64,000 bases of DNA from an uncultured Methylocystaceae bacterium (GCA_937870755.1 CALMZV010000027.1:310001-374000), one strand, 5' to 3'. Positions 8,601 to 17,758 are shown, counted from the first letter of the stretch. Notes: generated from the sequence alone by a model not told the origin. A program made the numbers and translations.

Positions 8601-9362
8601 CTATTCGTAGAACGCCGCGCCCTTGCGCATTGTGCGCCATTGGGCGTCGTCGTGGCCGCAGACGATCGTTGCGCCGCCACGTTCGATGTCGCGCACGCGC
8701 GCGTAGCTTTCAAGACATTTTTCGACATTCCAGGTGGGGCGTGGGGCGACGTTCTCGTCGAGATTGGCGCGCACGCTCACGGCGTCCGACACCAGAAGAA
8801 AATCCCCGTCGCGGTCGAGCCGCACATGCGCGCCCATCAGGCCCGGCGTGTGGCCCGGCAGGTGCACGAGCCGCATGCGCCCGTCGCCGAACACGTCGAA
8901 CCCGTCGGCGACCGTCTTCAGCGGGATCGGATGGTCCCAGTCCTCCGGCAGATAGCCGGCCTTGCGCGCTTGCGGCGCGCGGGCGGCGGCCAGTTCTTCG
9001 GCATGGACGAGGATCGTCGCCTTGCGGAAGAACTGGTTGCATCCGCAATGGTCGGTATGGAAATGCGAACAGACGACGATGTCGATGTCGTCGGGTCCAA
9101 GACCGACGCACGCGAGCGCGTTGAGGAGATGGTCGCCCTCCTCCATCATGGGCGTCATGAACCGCGCCATCGTTCCCCAGCGGCTTTCCGCGTCTTTGGC
9201 GATATCGGGATGACAGCCGGTGTCGAACAGCGCATTTCCGTCGGCGTGCCGCAGGAGAAAGCTGGAGACCGGCAGGTCCAGCATCTCGTCCGGCGCGGCG
9301 TTCGGGTGGTAGACGTTGCGGCGCATCCGCAAACGGCCGCCGGACAGCATGTGCATTTTCAT
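8601..9362 (-). CDS. N-acyl-homoserine-lactonase-like metallo-beta-lactamase-fold hydrolase
   Basis: 253 residues with the zinc motif SHFHTDH (99-105) followed by CGCNQFF, a later LPGHTPGLMGAH and a terminal VCGHDDAQW. The N-terminal MKMHMLSGGRLRMRRNVYHP and the LFDTGCHPD segment are typical of the AiiA/AttM lactonase family, which opens acyl-homoserine lactones. Downstream acyl-CoA genes make catabolism of acyl-lactones or related esters possible. An ATG at 9356 is an alternative start. Some members act on other lactones, so quorum quenching is not proven. Confidence 0.8.
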   Translation of the reverse strand: MKMHMLSGGRLRMRRNVYHPNAAPDEMLDLPVSSFLLRHADGNALFDTGCHPDIAKDAESRWGTMARFMTPMMEEGDHLLNALACVGLGPDDIDIVVCSHFHTDHCGCNQFFRKATILVHAEELAAARAPQARKAGYLPEDWDHPIPLKTVADGFDVFGDGRMRLVHLPGHTPGLMGAHVRLDRDGDFLLVSDAVSVRANLDENVAPRPTWNVEKCLESYARVRDIERGGATIVCGHDDAQWRTMRKGAAFYE

Positions 9363-9387
9363 GTCGTTTCCCGCTTGCGGCCGCAGT

Positions 9388-10104
9388 CTAGCGCGACTGC
9401 GCGGGGTCGAGCAGCATGCGGTTGAAGCTGCGGTCCTCCGGCGTCTTTTCCGAACCCGGCGGCGTCAGCGCGCGGGTGTAGTCGGCGCCGACCGCGTTGG
9501 CGAAATCGGCGCCGGCCAGATCGGCGCCGTCCAGTTTCGCGCCATGCAGCGTCGCTCCCGACAGCAGCGCCTTTTTCATGTCGGCGCGCGTGAAATCCGC
9601 GCCTTCGGCGTCCGCGCCCACCATCTGTGCGCCGGCCAGCCGCGCCTCCACCAGTTTGCCGCCGTTCATCACGGCGCGCAGCATGTAGACGCCTTCGAGA
9701 TTGGCGCGGCTGAGGTCGGCGCCCTCCATCAAAATGTCCTTCAGATAGGCGCCGGTGAAATCTGCGCCGACGGCCGATGTTCCGATCAGATTGGCCCCGA
9801 ACAGATAGGTATTGGTGAGATTAGCGCCGGCGAGGTCGGCGCGGTCGAATATCGTATGGAACAGGTCGGCCTTCGCCAGATTGGCGCCCTTCAGGCTCGC
9901 GCCCGTGAGGTTCGCCCATTTGAGATTGGCCTCGCGCAGGTCGGCGCCGTCGAGCCGGGCGTTGCGAAGGTCGGCCGCCTCCAGCGCGGCTCCTGCGAGA
10001 TTGCAGTTGGCGAGGTCCGCGCCCGGCGCGGGCTTGCACGATTGCGCGACGGCGGGCGCGGCCAGCCAAACGAACACGGAAGCCAACAGCGCGCTCTTGA
10101 TCAT
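9388..10104 (-). CDS. Secreted pentapeptide-repeat protein
   Basis: 238 residues starting at the ATG at 10104, which has GGAGG upstream and opens a signal peptide (MIKSALLASVFVWLAAPAVAQ). An in-frame extension upstream lacks support. The mature protein is almost entirely A(D/N)LxxAxL pentapeptide repeats, giving a right-handed quadrilateral beta-helix. Function in such exported proteins is unknown. A short Cys pair (SCKP, ANCNL) near the mature N-terminus could form a disulfide. Confidence 0.85.
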   Translation of the reverse strand: MIKSALLASVFVWLAAPAVAQSCKPAPGADLANCNLAGAALEAADLRNARLDGADLREANLKWANLTGASLKGANLAKADLFHTIFDRADLAGANLTNTYLFGANLIGTSAVGADFTGAYLKDILMEGADLSRANLEGVYMLRAVMNGGKLVEARLAGAQMVGADAEGADFTRADMKKALLSGATLHGAKLDGADLAGADFANAVGADYTRALTPPGSEKTPEDRSFNRMLLDPAQSR

Positions 10105-10290
10105 GCGCTCCTCCCGTCGCCGGCGCATCGCCGGGCCTGGCGTGGAAGTCTATCAGCCGGACATGGGCGCGCAACGATCGAATCGCGCGCGCCGCCCGGC
10201 CCTTCCGGCGCAATTCCGCGATCGGGGAAACAATTGATAAACATTACCGCGCGTTAGATGTTTACTCCGGCCCCGAACGTCGTTTCCTAG

Positions 10291-11586
10291 ATGCAGACCG
10301 TTCAATTCAAGACGCTCGGGCCTATGAAGCTCCGCAAGGCCATTCCCCATCAGATCGCGCGGTTCGCGGCCGACAGATCGGGCGCGTATACGGTCGCGAC
10401 CGCCTTGTCGCTGCCCGCCCTCGTCGGCGTTCTCGGGCTCGGCGCGGAAGCCAGCATGAACTACATGAAGCACGCCGCGCTCCAGACGGCCGCCGATTCG
10501 GCCGCCTTCAGCGCCGCCAATGCGCTGGCCGGCGGCGCCGGGGACCTGTCTCTTGAGGCCAACGGCGTCGCGGGAACCTACGGGTTCGTCAACGGCCGGG
10601 ACACGGTCGTCGTGACCGTCAACAATCCGCCGGCGAGCGGCGCCTATACAGGCGACGCGAAAGCGGTCGAGGTGCGGATCAATCTCGCCGAGCCGCGATT
10701 CTTCACGCGCATCTTCAGCGCGCAGAGCGTGCTCGTCGCGGCCCGCGCGGTCGCGATCGCTGCGAAGGCCGGCTCCGGTTGCGTGCTGGCGCTGAACAAG
10801 ACCGCGAGCGGCGCCGTCAGCGGCAAGGGCACGACCAACATCGCCCTGAACGGATGCAGCCTGATCGCCAATTCCAGCAACGCGAGCGCGATCTCGATGG
10901 TGGGAAACTCCGCGCTCAGCGCGGCGTCGGTGTCGACCGTCGGCGGCGTCTCCGGCGCCGACCACATCACGACGACAGACGGCCTGCGCACGGGCGCGCG
11001 CGCGGTCGCCGACCCCTATTCCAGACTGACCGTGCCGGCCTATTCCGGCTGCACGCAGACCAATTTCACCGGCAAGGGCAAACAGACGATCGGCCCCGGC
11101 GTCTATTGCGGCGGCATGAAGATCAACGCCGGCGCCAATCTCACGCTCGACCCGGGGGTCTACATCATCGACGGCGGCAGTTTCTCCGTGAACGGCAACG
11201 CCACGGTGACGGGCGACGGCGTGACCCTCGTCCTGACATCGAGTTCCGGGTCCGGCTACGCGACAGCGACCATCAACGGCGGCGCGACCATCAATCTCAC
11301 CGCCCCCACCTCGGGCCAGATGGAAGGAATTGCGCTCTACGCCGATCGCAACGCCCCGTCCGGCACGGCCCTCAAGCTCAACGGCGGTTCGACGCAGAAT
11401 TTCGAGGGCGCCATCTATGCGCCGACCGGCGAGATCATGTACGCCGGCGGCGCAATGAACAACAACACGTGCCTCCAGCTCGTCGCGGATACGATCACCT
11501 TCACCGGCAACTCCGGCCTCGCCAACAACTGCACGAAATACGGCACGCAGGCGATCGGCGGCGCGAACACGGCGCTGGTCGAATGA
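10291..11586 (+). CDS. TadG-like pilus assembly protein with long beta-rich domain
   Basis: 431 residues. The N-terminus (IARFAADRSGAYTVATALSLPALVGVLGLGAEASMNYMKHAALQTAADSAA region) is the TadE/TadG membrane helix followed by a coiled heptad-like stretch. The remainder is a Gly/Asn/Thr-rich beta-solenoid-like domain with several cysteines, resembling the secreted part of TadG-type minor pseudopilins. An internal ATG at 10324 (MKLRKAIPHQ) is an equally plausible start. It heads a plus-strand trio whose genes overlap by ATGA, convergent with the cpa arm. Confidence 0.8.
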   Translation: MQTVQFKTLGPMKLRKAIPHQIARFAADRSGAYTVATALSLPALVGVLGLGAEASMNYMKHAALQTAADSAAFSAANALAGGAGDLSLEANGVAGTYGFVNGRDTVVVTVNNPPASGAYTGDAKAVEVRINLAEPRFFTRIFSAQSVLVAARAVAIAAKAGSGCVLALNKTASGAVSGKGTTNIALNGCSLIANSSNASAISMVGNSALSAASVSTVGGVSGADHITTTDGLRTGARAVADPYSRLTVPAYSGCTQTNFTGKGKQTIGPGVYCGGMKINAGANLTLDPGVYIIDGGSFSVNGNATVTGDGVTLVLTSSSGSGYATATINGGATINLTAPTSGQMEGIALYADRNAPSGTALKLNGGSTQNFEGAIYAPTGEIMYAGGAMNNNTCLQLVADTITFTGNSGLANNCTKYGTQAIGGANTALVE

Positions 11587-12056
11587 TCCGCGCGCGTCCA
11601 CGCAAGCCGGCGATGTTCCGCGCGTTCCTGCGCGACGCGGCGGGCGCGGCCGCGGTCGAACTGTCGCTCATCGCGCCGTTTCTTCTGATCGGCGCCATCG
11701 GCGTCGCCGATCTCGGCCTGCCGGTCTGGCGTCGCATGCAGGTGCAGGCCGCCGCCCAGGCCGGCGCGCAATATGCGGCGATCAACGGGTTCGACGCGCA
11801 GGCGATCGCCGGCGTGGTCGCCGGCGCGACCAATTTCGCCGCCATCTCCGCCTATCCGCCGCCCGCGCAATTCTGCGGCTGCTCAACCGGCGACGACGTC
11901 GCCGCCGCCGCCTGCGGTTCGACCTGCGCCTCCGGCGAGGAAGCGGGCGATTATGTCCGAGTGCAGACCTCCGCGCAGTCCACGCGCCTCTTCGCCTATT
12001 TCACCGGCGGCGTGACGACCACCGTCGCCGGCCGCGCGACGATCCGAGTCAAATGA
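11583..12056 (+). CDS. TadE-like pilus assembly protein
   Basis: 157 residues. AAAVELSLIAPFLLIGAIGVADLGLPVWRRM is the classic TadE motif: a Glu five residues into a single hydrophobic helix, as in type IV pseudopilins. The C-terminal domain carries the CGCST / CGSTC cysteines. The ATG overlaps the stop of the TadG-like gene (ATGA) and its own stop overlaps the next gene. The long upstream extension of this frame is antisense to nothing real and is an artefact inside the TadG-like gene. Confidence 0.85.
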   Translation: MIRARPRKPAMFRAFLRDAAGAAAVELSLIAPFLLIGAIGVADLGLPVWRRMQVQAAAQAGAQYAAINGFDAQAIAGVVAGATNFAAISAYPPPAQFCGCSTGDDVAAAACGSTCASGEEAGDYVRVQTSAQSTRLFAYFTGGVTTTVAGRATIRVK

Positions 12057-12433
12057 GCGGCCGCCGCTTTCACAGCCACGTCGGCGGCGCTTCGACCGTC
12101 GAATTCGGCCTGACCTCGCCGCTGTTCGTGCTGCTGCTGTTCGGCCTGGTGCAGGTCGCGTTCTGGATCTGGGCTTCGACGGCGTTGCAGCACGGCGCGA
12201 ATGCGGCCGCCCGCTGCGCCAGCGTCAACAAGACGATCTGCTCCTCGCAGGCGGCGATCGAATCCTACGCCGCCCGCCATGCGCTTGGCCTGCCCGTGTC
12301 CGCGAGCGCCTTCACCGCAGCGCAGACGACCTGCGGCAATCAGGTTTCGGCGACCTATCCCTATCTGGCTTTCGCCACGCGACTCGGCATGCCCTCGCTC
12401 GCAATTACCGCGCGCGCCTGCCACCCGGCTTGA
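12053..12433 (+). CDS. TadE-like pilus assembly protein, second copy
   Basis: 126 residues. GGASTVEFGLTSPLFVLLLF gives the TadE-type helix with its conserved Glu, followed by a short periplasmic domain with cysteines. It overlaps the previous gene by 4 bp (ATGA). It is the last gene of the plus-strand tad arm and converges on the tadD-like gene after a 14-bp gap. Confidence 0.85.
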   Translation: MSGRRFHSHVGGASTVEFGLTSPLFVLLLFGLVQVAFWIWASTALQHGANAAARCASVNKTICSSQAAIESYAARHALGLPVSASAFTAAQTTCGNQVSATYPYLAFATRLGMPSLAITARACHPA

Positions 12434-12447
12434 TGCCGGCGTAACGT

Positions 12448-12957
12448 TCAGCGGCCCGACAGCAGCGCGATGTTGCGCGCCACGTGGGGATTGCCGGGAT
12501 CCTTCGCGCGCGCTTCCATCAGATCGCGCCGCGCCGCCTTGTAGTTGCCGCGCAGCATGTGGGAATAGCCGCGATTGTTGAGGAGCTGCGGCGTCGGCCC
12601 CGTCAGTTTGAGCAACTGCCCGTAGGCCCGGTCCGCGAGATCGAACCGCCGCAATTCGTCGTAACTGGCCGCAAGCCCGAGCCAGGCGTCGGCGTTGCGC
12701 GCGTCGCCCTCGACGATCGCGCGGAACGTCTGTTCGGCCAATCCGAAATTGCGATCGCGGAAGTGCTGTCGCGCCTTGTCGAGATCGGGGGCGACCGCCG
12801 GGGCCATCTTCGGCTCCTCCGCGCGCACGGCCGGCTCTCCGGGCGCGGGCGTCGCCAGCGCGGAAGGATTGAACAGGGGGCCTGAGACCGTTTCGCAGCC
12901 CGCAAGCGGGACGGCGGCGAGCAACACGAGCCCCGCAGAAATCATACGCCGCGACAT
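12448..12957 (-). CDS. tadD: TPR lipoprotein of the Tad system (TadD-like)
   Basis: 169 residues with a lipobox signal (VLLAAVPLAGC, lipid Cys at 20). Two to three TPR units follow (ARQHFRDRNFGLAEQTFRAI, ADAWLGLAASYDELRRFDLA, NNRGYSHMLRGNYKAARRDL). TadD is the outer-membrane-associated pilotin-like lipoprotein for secretin assembly in Tad systems. It is the distal gene of the minus-strand cpa arm, 15 bp after tadC. Confidence 0.85.
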   Translation of the reverse strand: MSRRMISAGLVLLAAVPLAGCETVSGPLFNPSALATPAPGEPAVRAEEPKMAPAVAPDLDKARQHFRDRNFGLAEQTFRAIVEGDARNADAWLGLAASYDELRRFDLADRAYGQLLKLTGPTPQLLNNRGYSHMLRGNYKAARRDLMEARAKDPGNPHVARNIALLSGR

Positions 12958-12972
12958 AAGTCCCCCGACCGC

Positions 12973-13935
12973 TTAACCCGCCGCCACGCGCACGGCGACC
13001 GCGGCCGGCAGCATGAGCACGACGATCAGAACAGGAAATACGAAAAGTGTTAAGGGAACCACCAACTTGGCCGGCAGCGAGTAGGCTTTTTCCTCCGCCT
13101 TCATGAGGCGCTTGTTGCGCATGTCGTCGGAGTAGGCGCGCAGCGACGCGCTGATGCTGGAGCCGAGTTCCTCCGACTGCTGGAGCAGCGTGGCGAAGGA
13201 CGTCGCCTCCATGATGCCGAGCCGCGCGCCCAGCGATTCCACCGCCAGCGCCAGCGGCTTGCCGCTGCGCAACTCCAGCGATGTCATCTCCAGATGCTGG
13301 CTGAGCGAAGGAAAACTGTCGCGCAGTTCGACGCCGATGCGCTGGATGGCCGCTTCCATGCTCAGGCCCGCCTGCGCGCACACCACCATCAGGTCCATCA
13401 CATCCGGAAAGCCGGTGCGGTGCTCCTGCTGCCGTCGCTTGATGATGCGGCCGAGCACGAACGGCGGCGTCATATAGCCGAGGCCGGCGCCGATGGCCGC
13501 CGCCACCAGCGGGTCGAGCCACTCGGCCGGACCTTCCGGGACAAGCGTCAGACCGTAGAGCGCAAGCCCGCCGAAACCGGCCGCGCCGATGCGCGCGACG
13601 AAGAAATAGGCGACCGCCGACCGCGAGAAGAAGCCCGCCTGAAGCAACTGGCTGCGCAGAAGTCGGCTGGTCTTGGGGTCTTGCGCGAGCGCGCCGTTCG
13701 CCATGCTGGCGACGAAGGCTTCGATCTGCTTTGGCGCGGGCGCGGGCGCGCTCTTTTCCTGGCGCACCCGATCGCAGGCCGTGCCCTGCAACAGTCGCAA
13801 TTGCACGGCGCGCCGCGACCGCGTCATCGCAAACAACGCGACAGCGATGCCGGCGACCGCCATCAGGCCGCCGACCAGGCCGATGAGCGCGCTGTCGGCG
13901 CGCAGCAGATCGAAAAGGAAGTCGGCCTCGTTCAT
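12973..13935 (-). CDS. tadC: Tad inner-membrane platform protein TadC
   Basis: 320 residues with an N-terminal membrane helix, a T2SSF domain (cytosolic helices AGLSMEAAIQRIGVELRDSF and LEMTSLELRSGKPLALAVES) and C-terminal hydrophobic helices ending in LPAAVAVRVAAG. It pairs with TadB, immediately upstream with a 3-bp gap, to form the platform through which the ATPase acts. Confidence 0.92.
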   Translation of the reverse strand: MNEADFLFDLLRADSALIGLVGGLMAVAGIAVALFAMTRSRRAVQLRLLQGTACDRVRQEKSAPAPAPKQIEAFVASMANGALAQDPKTSRLLRSQLLQAGFFSRSAVAYFFVARIGAAGFGGLALYGLTLVPEGPAEWLDPLVAAAIGAGLGYMTPPFVLGRIIKRRQQEHRTGFPDVMDLMVVCAQAGLSMEAAIQRIGVELRDSFPSLSQHLEMTSLELRSGKPLALAVESLGARLGIMEATSFATLLQQSEELGSSISASLRAYSDDMRNKRLMKAEEKAYSLPAKLVVPLTLFVFPVLIVVLMLPAAVAVRVAAG

Positions 13936-13938
13936 CGC

Positions 13939-14901
13939 TCAAGCCCGGAAATTGATCATCTTGTGCATGATGACGAAGCCCACCGCCATCCACACGCCCG
14001 CGATCGACAGGCCGATCCTGATCCAGGGATGTCCCCAATGCGCGCCATAGAATTCAGGCGCGATGACATGCAGCACCCCGAACAGCACGAACGGCACCGC
14101 GCCCAGAATGATCGCCGATATGCGCCCCTCCGCGGACAGGGCGCGCACCTTGCGTTTGAGCTTGGCGCGCAGCCGTATCGTCTCGCCCAGATTGCCGAGG
14201 ATTTCGGTGAGATTGCCGCCCGATTGCGTCTGGATGCTGATGGAGGTGACGAACAGCGGCAGGTCTTCCTGCCCCACGCGTTCCTGCAGGTTGCGCATGG
14301 CGGTTTCGAGATCGAGACCGAATGTGATCTCGTCTTCCACCATGCCGAACTCCGTGCCGATCGGATCGGGCATTTCACGCGCGGCCATCTTGATGGCGGC
14401 GGCGATCGGGTGACCGGCGCGCAGGCTGCGCACGATGATGTCGATCGCTTCGGCGAATTGCTCGGCGAAACGCCGCTGGCGACGCGCGCGCAGAAATTTG
14501 AGAACGAACAACGGCGCGACCACGCCGACCAGAACGGCGATGGGCGCCGCGATCCACAAGTCGAACCAGAACGACAGCCCGAGCGCCGCCACGACGCCGA
14601 ACGCCAGCGCGCCTCCGATCGTCGCCCGCACGCCGATCGTCACGCCCGATTGCACGACCAGCCGACGCAACCACGTCAGACGCAACAACGCCAGCGCGTC
14701 GCCCGACAACCCGCGCTCGCGCCGCAAGCGTGTCGCCACTTCCGAGCGCGCGCCCGACGTCTCCAGCGCCGCAAGGCGGCGATTGATGCGGCGACGGCGG
14801 TCGGTGGCGAAGAAAATCTGATACGCCGTGTCGGCGACGATCAGCGAGATGCCGAACACCGACGCCGAGAGCACCCAGAGCGGATCGAGCGATTCGAACA
14901 T
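13939..14901 (-). CDS. tadB: Tad inner-membrane platform protein TadB
   Basis: 320 residues from the ATG at 14901 (MFESLDPLWVLSASVFGISL), chosen because an upstream in-frame extension runs into cpaF. There is an N-terminal membrane helix, two central hydrophobic helices, then the T2SSF domain with SLRAGHPIAAAIKMAAREM and ISIQTQSGGNLTEILGNLGE. It lies 4 bp after cpaF and 3 bp before tadC, in canonical tad order. Confidence 0.92.
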   Translation of the reverse strand: MFESLDPLWVLSASVFGISLIVADTAYQIFFATDRRRRINRRLAALETSGARSEVATRLRRERGLSGDALALLRLTWLRRLVVQSGVTIGVRATIGGALAFGVVAALGLSFWFDLWIAAPIAVLVGVVAPLFVLKFLRARRQRRFAEQFAEAIDIIVRSLRAGHPIAAAIKMAAREMPDPIGTEFGMVEDEITFGLDLETAMRNLQERVGQEDLPLFVTSISIQTQSGGNLTEILGNLGETIRLRAKLKRKVRALSAEGRISAIILGAVPFVLFGVLHVIAPEFYGAHWGHPWIRIGLSIAGVWMAVGFVIMHKMINFRA

Positions 14902-14905
14902 GGCG

Positions 14906-16324
14906 TTACATGGCGTTGGAAGGATCGAAATTGGACGCCGGCAACTCGATGCCCTTGGCGATGAGATCCTGCAGGAACCGCGGGCGGATGCCGGTCGCCG
15001 CGAAATGGCCGATCGCCTTTCCATCGGCGTCCGTGCCGGTGCGCACGAAACGGAAGATTTCCTGTATCTGCACCACGTCACCTTCCATGCCGGTGATTTC
15101 GGCGATCGACGTCACGCGCCGCGTGCCGTCGCTCAGGCGCTGCAATTGCACGATCAGCCGCACCGCGGACGCGATCTGCGTGCGGATGCTCTGTTGCGAC
15201 ATCGGCAGGCCCGCCATGCCGATCATCTGCTCCAGGCGCGAGACCGCCTCGCGCGGCGAATTGGCGTGGATCGTCGCCATCGATCCTTCATGGCCGGTGT
15301 TCATGGCCTGGAGCATATCGAACGCTTCTTCGCCGCGGCACTCGCCCAGGATGATGCGTTCGGGTCGCATGCGCAGCGCGTTCTTCACCAGTTCGCGCTG
15401 GCGGATCTCGCCCTTGCCCTCGAGATTGGGCGGGCGCGTCTCCATGCGCGCCACATGCCGCTGCTGCAACTGCAGTTCCGCGGCATCCTCGATGGTGATG
15501 AGACGCTCGCGGTCGGAAATGAACGACGACAGAGCGTTCAGCATCGTGGTCTTGCCGGAGCCCGTGCCGCCGGAGACGATCATCGTGATGCGCGAGGCGA
15601 CGGCGGCCGACAGAAGATCGGCCATCGGCTGGCGCAAGGCGCCGATCTCGACCAGCCGGTCGAGACCGAGCGGCTTCTTGGAGAACTTGCGGATCGACAC
15701 CAGCGGCCCGTCGACCGCTATCGGACGCACCGCCACGTTGACGCGCGAACCGTCCGGCAGGCGCGCGTCGCACAGCGGCTGGGATTCGTCGACGCGCCGG
15801 CCGACGCCCGACACGATGCGGTTGACGATGCGCAGCAGGTGCGCCTCGTTGGCGAAGCGCACGGAGGCCTCTTCCAGAAGGCCGCGCCGCTCCACGAACA
15901 CGCATTCGTGCCCGTTGATCAGAATGTCGCTGATCGTGGGGTCTTTCAGCAGCGGCTCGAGCGGTCCCAGCCCGATCATCTCGTCGAGAATCTCGGAAGC
16001 GAACTGCTGCAACTCCTGAGCGGTCATCGCCAGCCGCTCTTTGCTGACCTGCTCGGAAACGATCTTGAAGATCTCTTCCTGGCGCTGCTCCGGCGCCATG
16101 CGCTCCATGACCGAGAGGTCGATGTCCTCGATCAGTTCGCGATGCAGCCGCACCTTCGCATCGAGCATCTTCTGGCCGGAGAATCCGCTCGCGCGCGGCG
16201 TCTCCGGCGGCTCGACCGGCGCAGCGGCCGCGGGCGCCGCCGACGGCGCGACAGGCGCAGCCGCCGGCGAAGCGACGGGCGGCGGCGGCGCCTGCCTGAG
16301 CGCGACTCCGAAACGTCCGCTCAT
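14906..16324 (-). CDS. cpaF: Tad/Flp pilus secretion ATPase CpaF (TadA)
   Basis: 472 residues. After a Pro/Ala-rich N-terminus (10-45) comes the secretion ATPase core: Walker A GGTGSGKTT (252-260), the Asp box ITIEDAAELQL, the RPPNLEGKGEI His/Asp region and the MNTGHEGSMATIHANS motif. It powers pilus extension. The ATG at 16324 overlaps the cpaE stop by 4 bp; a longer upstream frame lies inside cpaE and is discarded. Confidence 0.95.
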   Translation of the reverse strand: MSGRFGVALRQAPPPPVASPAAAPVAPSAAPAAAAPVEPPETPRASGFSGQKMLDAKVRLHRELIEDIDLSVMERMAPEQRQEEIFKIVSEQVSKERLAMTAQELQQFASEILDEMIGLGPLEPLLKDPTISDILINGHECVFVERRGLLEEASVRFANEAHLLRIVNRIVSGVGRRVDESQPLCDARLPDGSRVNVAVRPIAVDGPLVSIRKFSKKPLGLDRLVEIGALRQPMADLLSAAVASRITMIVSGGTGSGKTTMLNALSSFISDRERLITIEDAAELQLQQRHVARMETRPPNLEGKGEIRQRELVKNALRMRPERIILGECRGEEAFDMLQAMNTGHEGSMATIHANSPREAVSRLEQMIGMAGLPMSQQSIRTQIASAVRLIVQLQRLSDGTRRVTSIAEITGMEGDVVQIQEIFRFVRTGTDADGKAIGHFAATGIRPRFLQDLIAKGIELPASNFDPSNAM

Positions 16325-17469
16325 GACGCCCGCCTCTCCTCCTGCGGGCGCGCCAGGACCAGGCGCCTGAGCGCGGCCGAGACATTGTTGCCCGGCTTGA
16401 CCGTTTCTAGCGGAACGCCCTGGTCGATCGCTTCCCGCACCAGCTGGTAATTGTTCGGGATGGCGTCGGCGAAAGCGCCGCCGAGCGCCTGCGCGACATC
16501 GCCGCGCTTGAGGCCGGACCCGAAGATGAAGCGTTGTTCGAAACGGTTGACGATCACCCGCGCCGGCGCCTTCATCGTCAGCCGTGCGTTGAGCTGTTCC
16601 GTCAGGCGTCGCGCAAAGCGCAGGCCCGGCACCGTCATGTCGGTGACGATGAAACAGCGATCGGCGCCGAGCAGAATGTCGTCGGTCCAGGCGCTCCACA
16701 TGCGCGGCAAGTCGATGACGACGTTCTCGAACCGCGCGGCCACCGTGTCCAGCAGGCGCAGGATGGCGGCGCGCTGAATCTGTCGCAACTGGCCAGCGAC
16801 CGAAGGCGCCGCGATCAGCGCCAATCCGCTTGCATGTCGCGTCATCATCGCTTCCAGCAACTGCGCGTCGAGCCGTTCTCCACTTTCGCCGATCTCTGCG
16901 AAATCAAGTCGCGGTTCGAGGTCGAGATAGTCGGCGCAGGCGTCGTTATGCAGGTCGAGATCCACGAGCGCCACGGAACTCTTGTCGCTGGCGGCGCCAA
17001 GGATCTGCATGGCCGCCTCGATCGCCAGCGTCGTGTTGCCGACGCCGCCGGCGGCCGGCAGGAAACACGCCACCTGCGTGTGGTCGGTCGGCGGCTCCAG
17101 CGCCCCGCGCATCAGTCGCGCGCACGCCGCCAGAACGTCGGCGCCGGAGATCGGCTTGCGCAGGAAATCGTGCACGCGAATTTGCAGGAACCAGCGCTGC
17201 ACCGCGTCCGAACAGGGTTCCGAAAGCACCACGATGAAGGTCTGTCCGCTCGACTGCATCATCATCGCCTGCAAGGCGACGAGATGGTCGCGCCGGCCGG
17301 CGTCGAGATCGACGACGACGATTTGCGCCTGCGCCAGTTGTTGCGGATCGACCGGCGCTTCCACGCCCGCCGCGTGGACCGCGAGCGCGAAGCCGGGGGC
17401 GGCTTTCATGCTCTCGCCAAGCGACCTGGCCAGCGCGGCGTCCGTGCTGACGAGGAGAATTGAGCTCAT
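16321..17469 (-). CDS. cpaE: Pilus localisation protein CpaE/TadZ with altered Walker A
   Basis: 382 residues: an N-terminal receiver-like domain (DLD at 54-56, RKP at 104-106) joined to a ParA/MinD-like ATPase domain. It normally targets the Tad machine to a cell pole. The P-loop reads AAGGVGNTTLA, with Asn where MinD-type proteins have the catalytic Lys (145), so nucleotide hydrolysis is probably weak or lost; TadZ/CpaE proteins are known for atypical P-loops. The start at 17469 is used because it gives MSSILLVSTDAAL; the longer frame overlaps the upstream lipoprotein gene. Confidence 0.9.
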   Translation of the reverse strand: MSSILLVSTDAALARSLGESMKAAPGFALAVHAAGVEAPVDPQQLAQAQIVVVDLDAGRRDHLVALQAMMMQSSGQTFIVVLSEPCSDAVQRWFLQIRVHDFLRKPISGADVLAACARLMRGALEPPTDHTQVACFLPAAGGVGNTTLAIEAAMQILGAASDKSSVALVDLDLHNDACADYLDLEPRLDFAEIGESGERLDAQLLEAMMTRHASGLALIAAPSVAGQLRQIQRAAILRLLDTVAARFENVVIDLPRMWSAWTDDILLGADRCFIVTDMTVPGLRFARRLTEQLNARLTMKAPARVIVNRFEQRFIFGSGLKRGDVAQALGGAFADAIPNNYQLVREAIDQGVPLETVKPGNNVSAALRRLVLARPQEERRAS

Positions 17470-17473
17470 GATC

Positions 17474-17758
17474 TCACCTCGTCGAGGGCGCGGCCGCGGG
17501 GGGCGCGACCGGCGGCTGATTGGTGCGATAGCGTTGCATGGCCTCGCCGATGCGCGCGCCATTCGTCACGAAATGCGGATCGCGCGCGGCGCGCGGCCAG
17601 GGATCTATCGTCTGCGCCAGCTTGTTGGCGGCCACGGCATTGCCGGAATAGGACCACAGATCGTCCGCACGGCGAAAAGGATCGAGACATCCTGCGAGCA
17701 ACAGCACGGGCGCGCACGCGACGAGGCGCATCAGGCGAAGGTCAGTAACGCGCGGCAT
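17474..17758 (-). CDS. Small lipoprotein in the cpaD position
   Basis: 94 residues with a lipobox (VLLLAGC, Cys 19). DPFRRADDLWSYSGNAVAANKLAQTIDPWP and GEAMQRYRTNQPP are recognisable from small outer-membrane lipoproteins of rhizobial tad loci. It overlaps the end of cpaC by 17 bp and precedes cpaE by 4 bp. Usual CpaD proteins are about twice this length, so it is either a short CpaD relative or a distinct accessory lipoprotein. Confidence 0.75.
   Translation of the reverse strand: MPRVTDLRLMRLVACAPVLLLAGCLDPFRRADDLWSYSGNAVAANKLAQTIDPWPRAARDPHFVTNGARIGEAMQRYRTNQPPVAPPAAAPSTR

Noticed and set aside
9388-10104. Fluoroquinolone-resistance (Qnr-like) pentapeptide protein
   Set aside because: It has a secretion signal and no Qnr loops, so a cytoplasmic gyrase-protecting role is unlikely.
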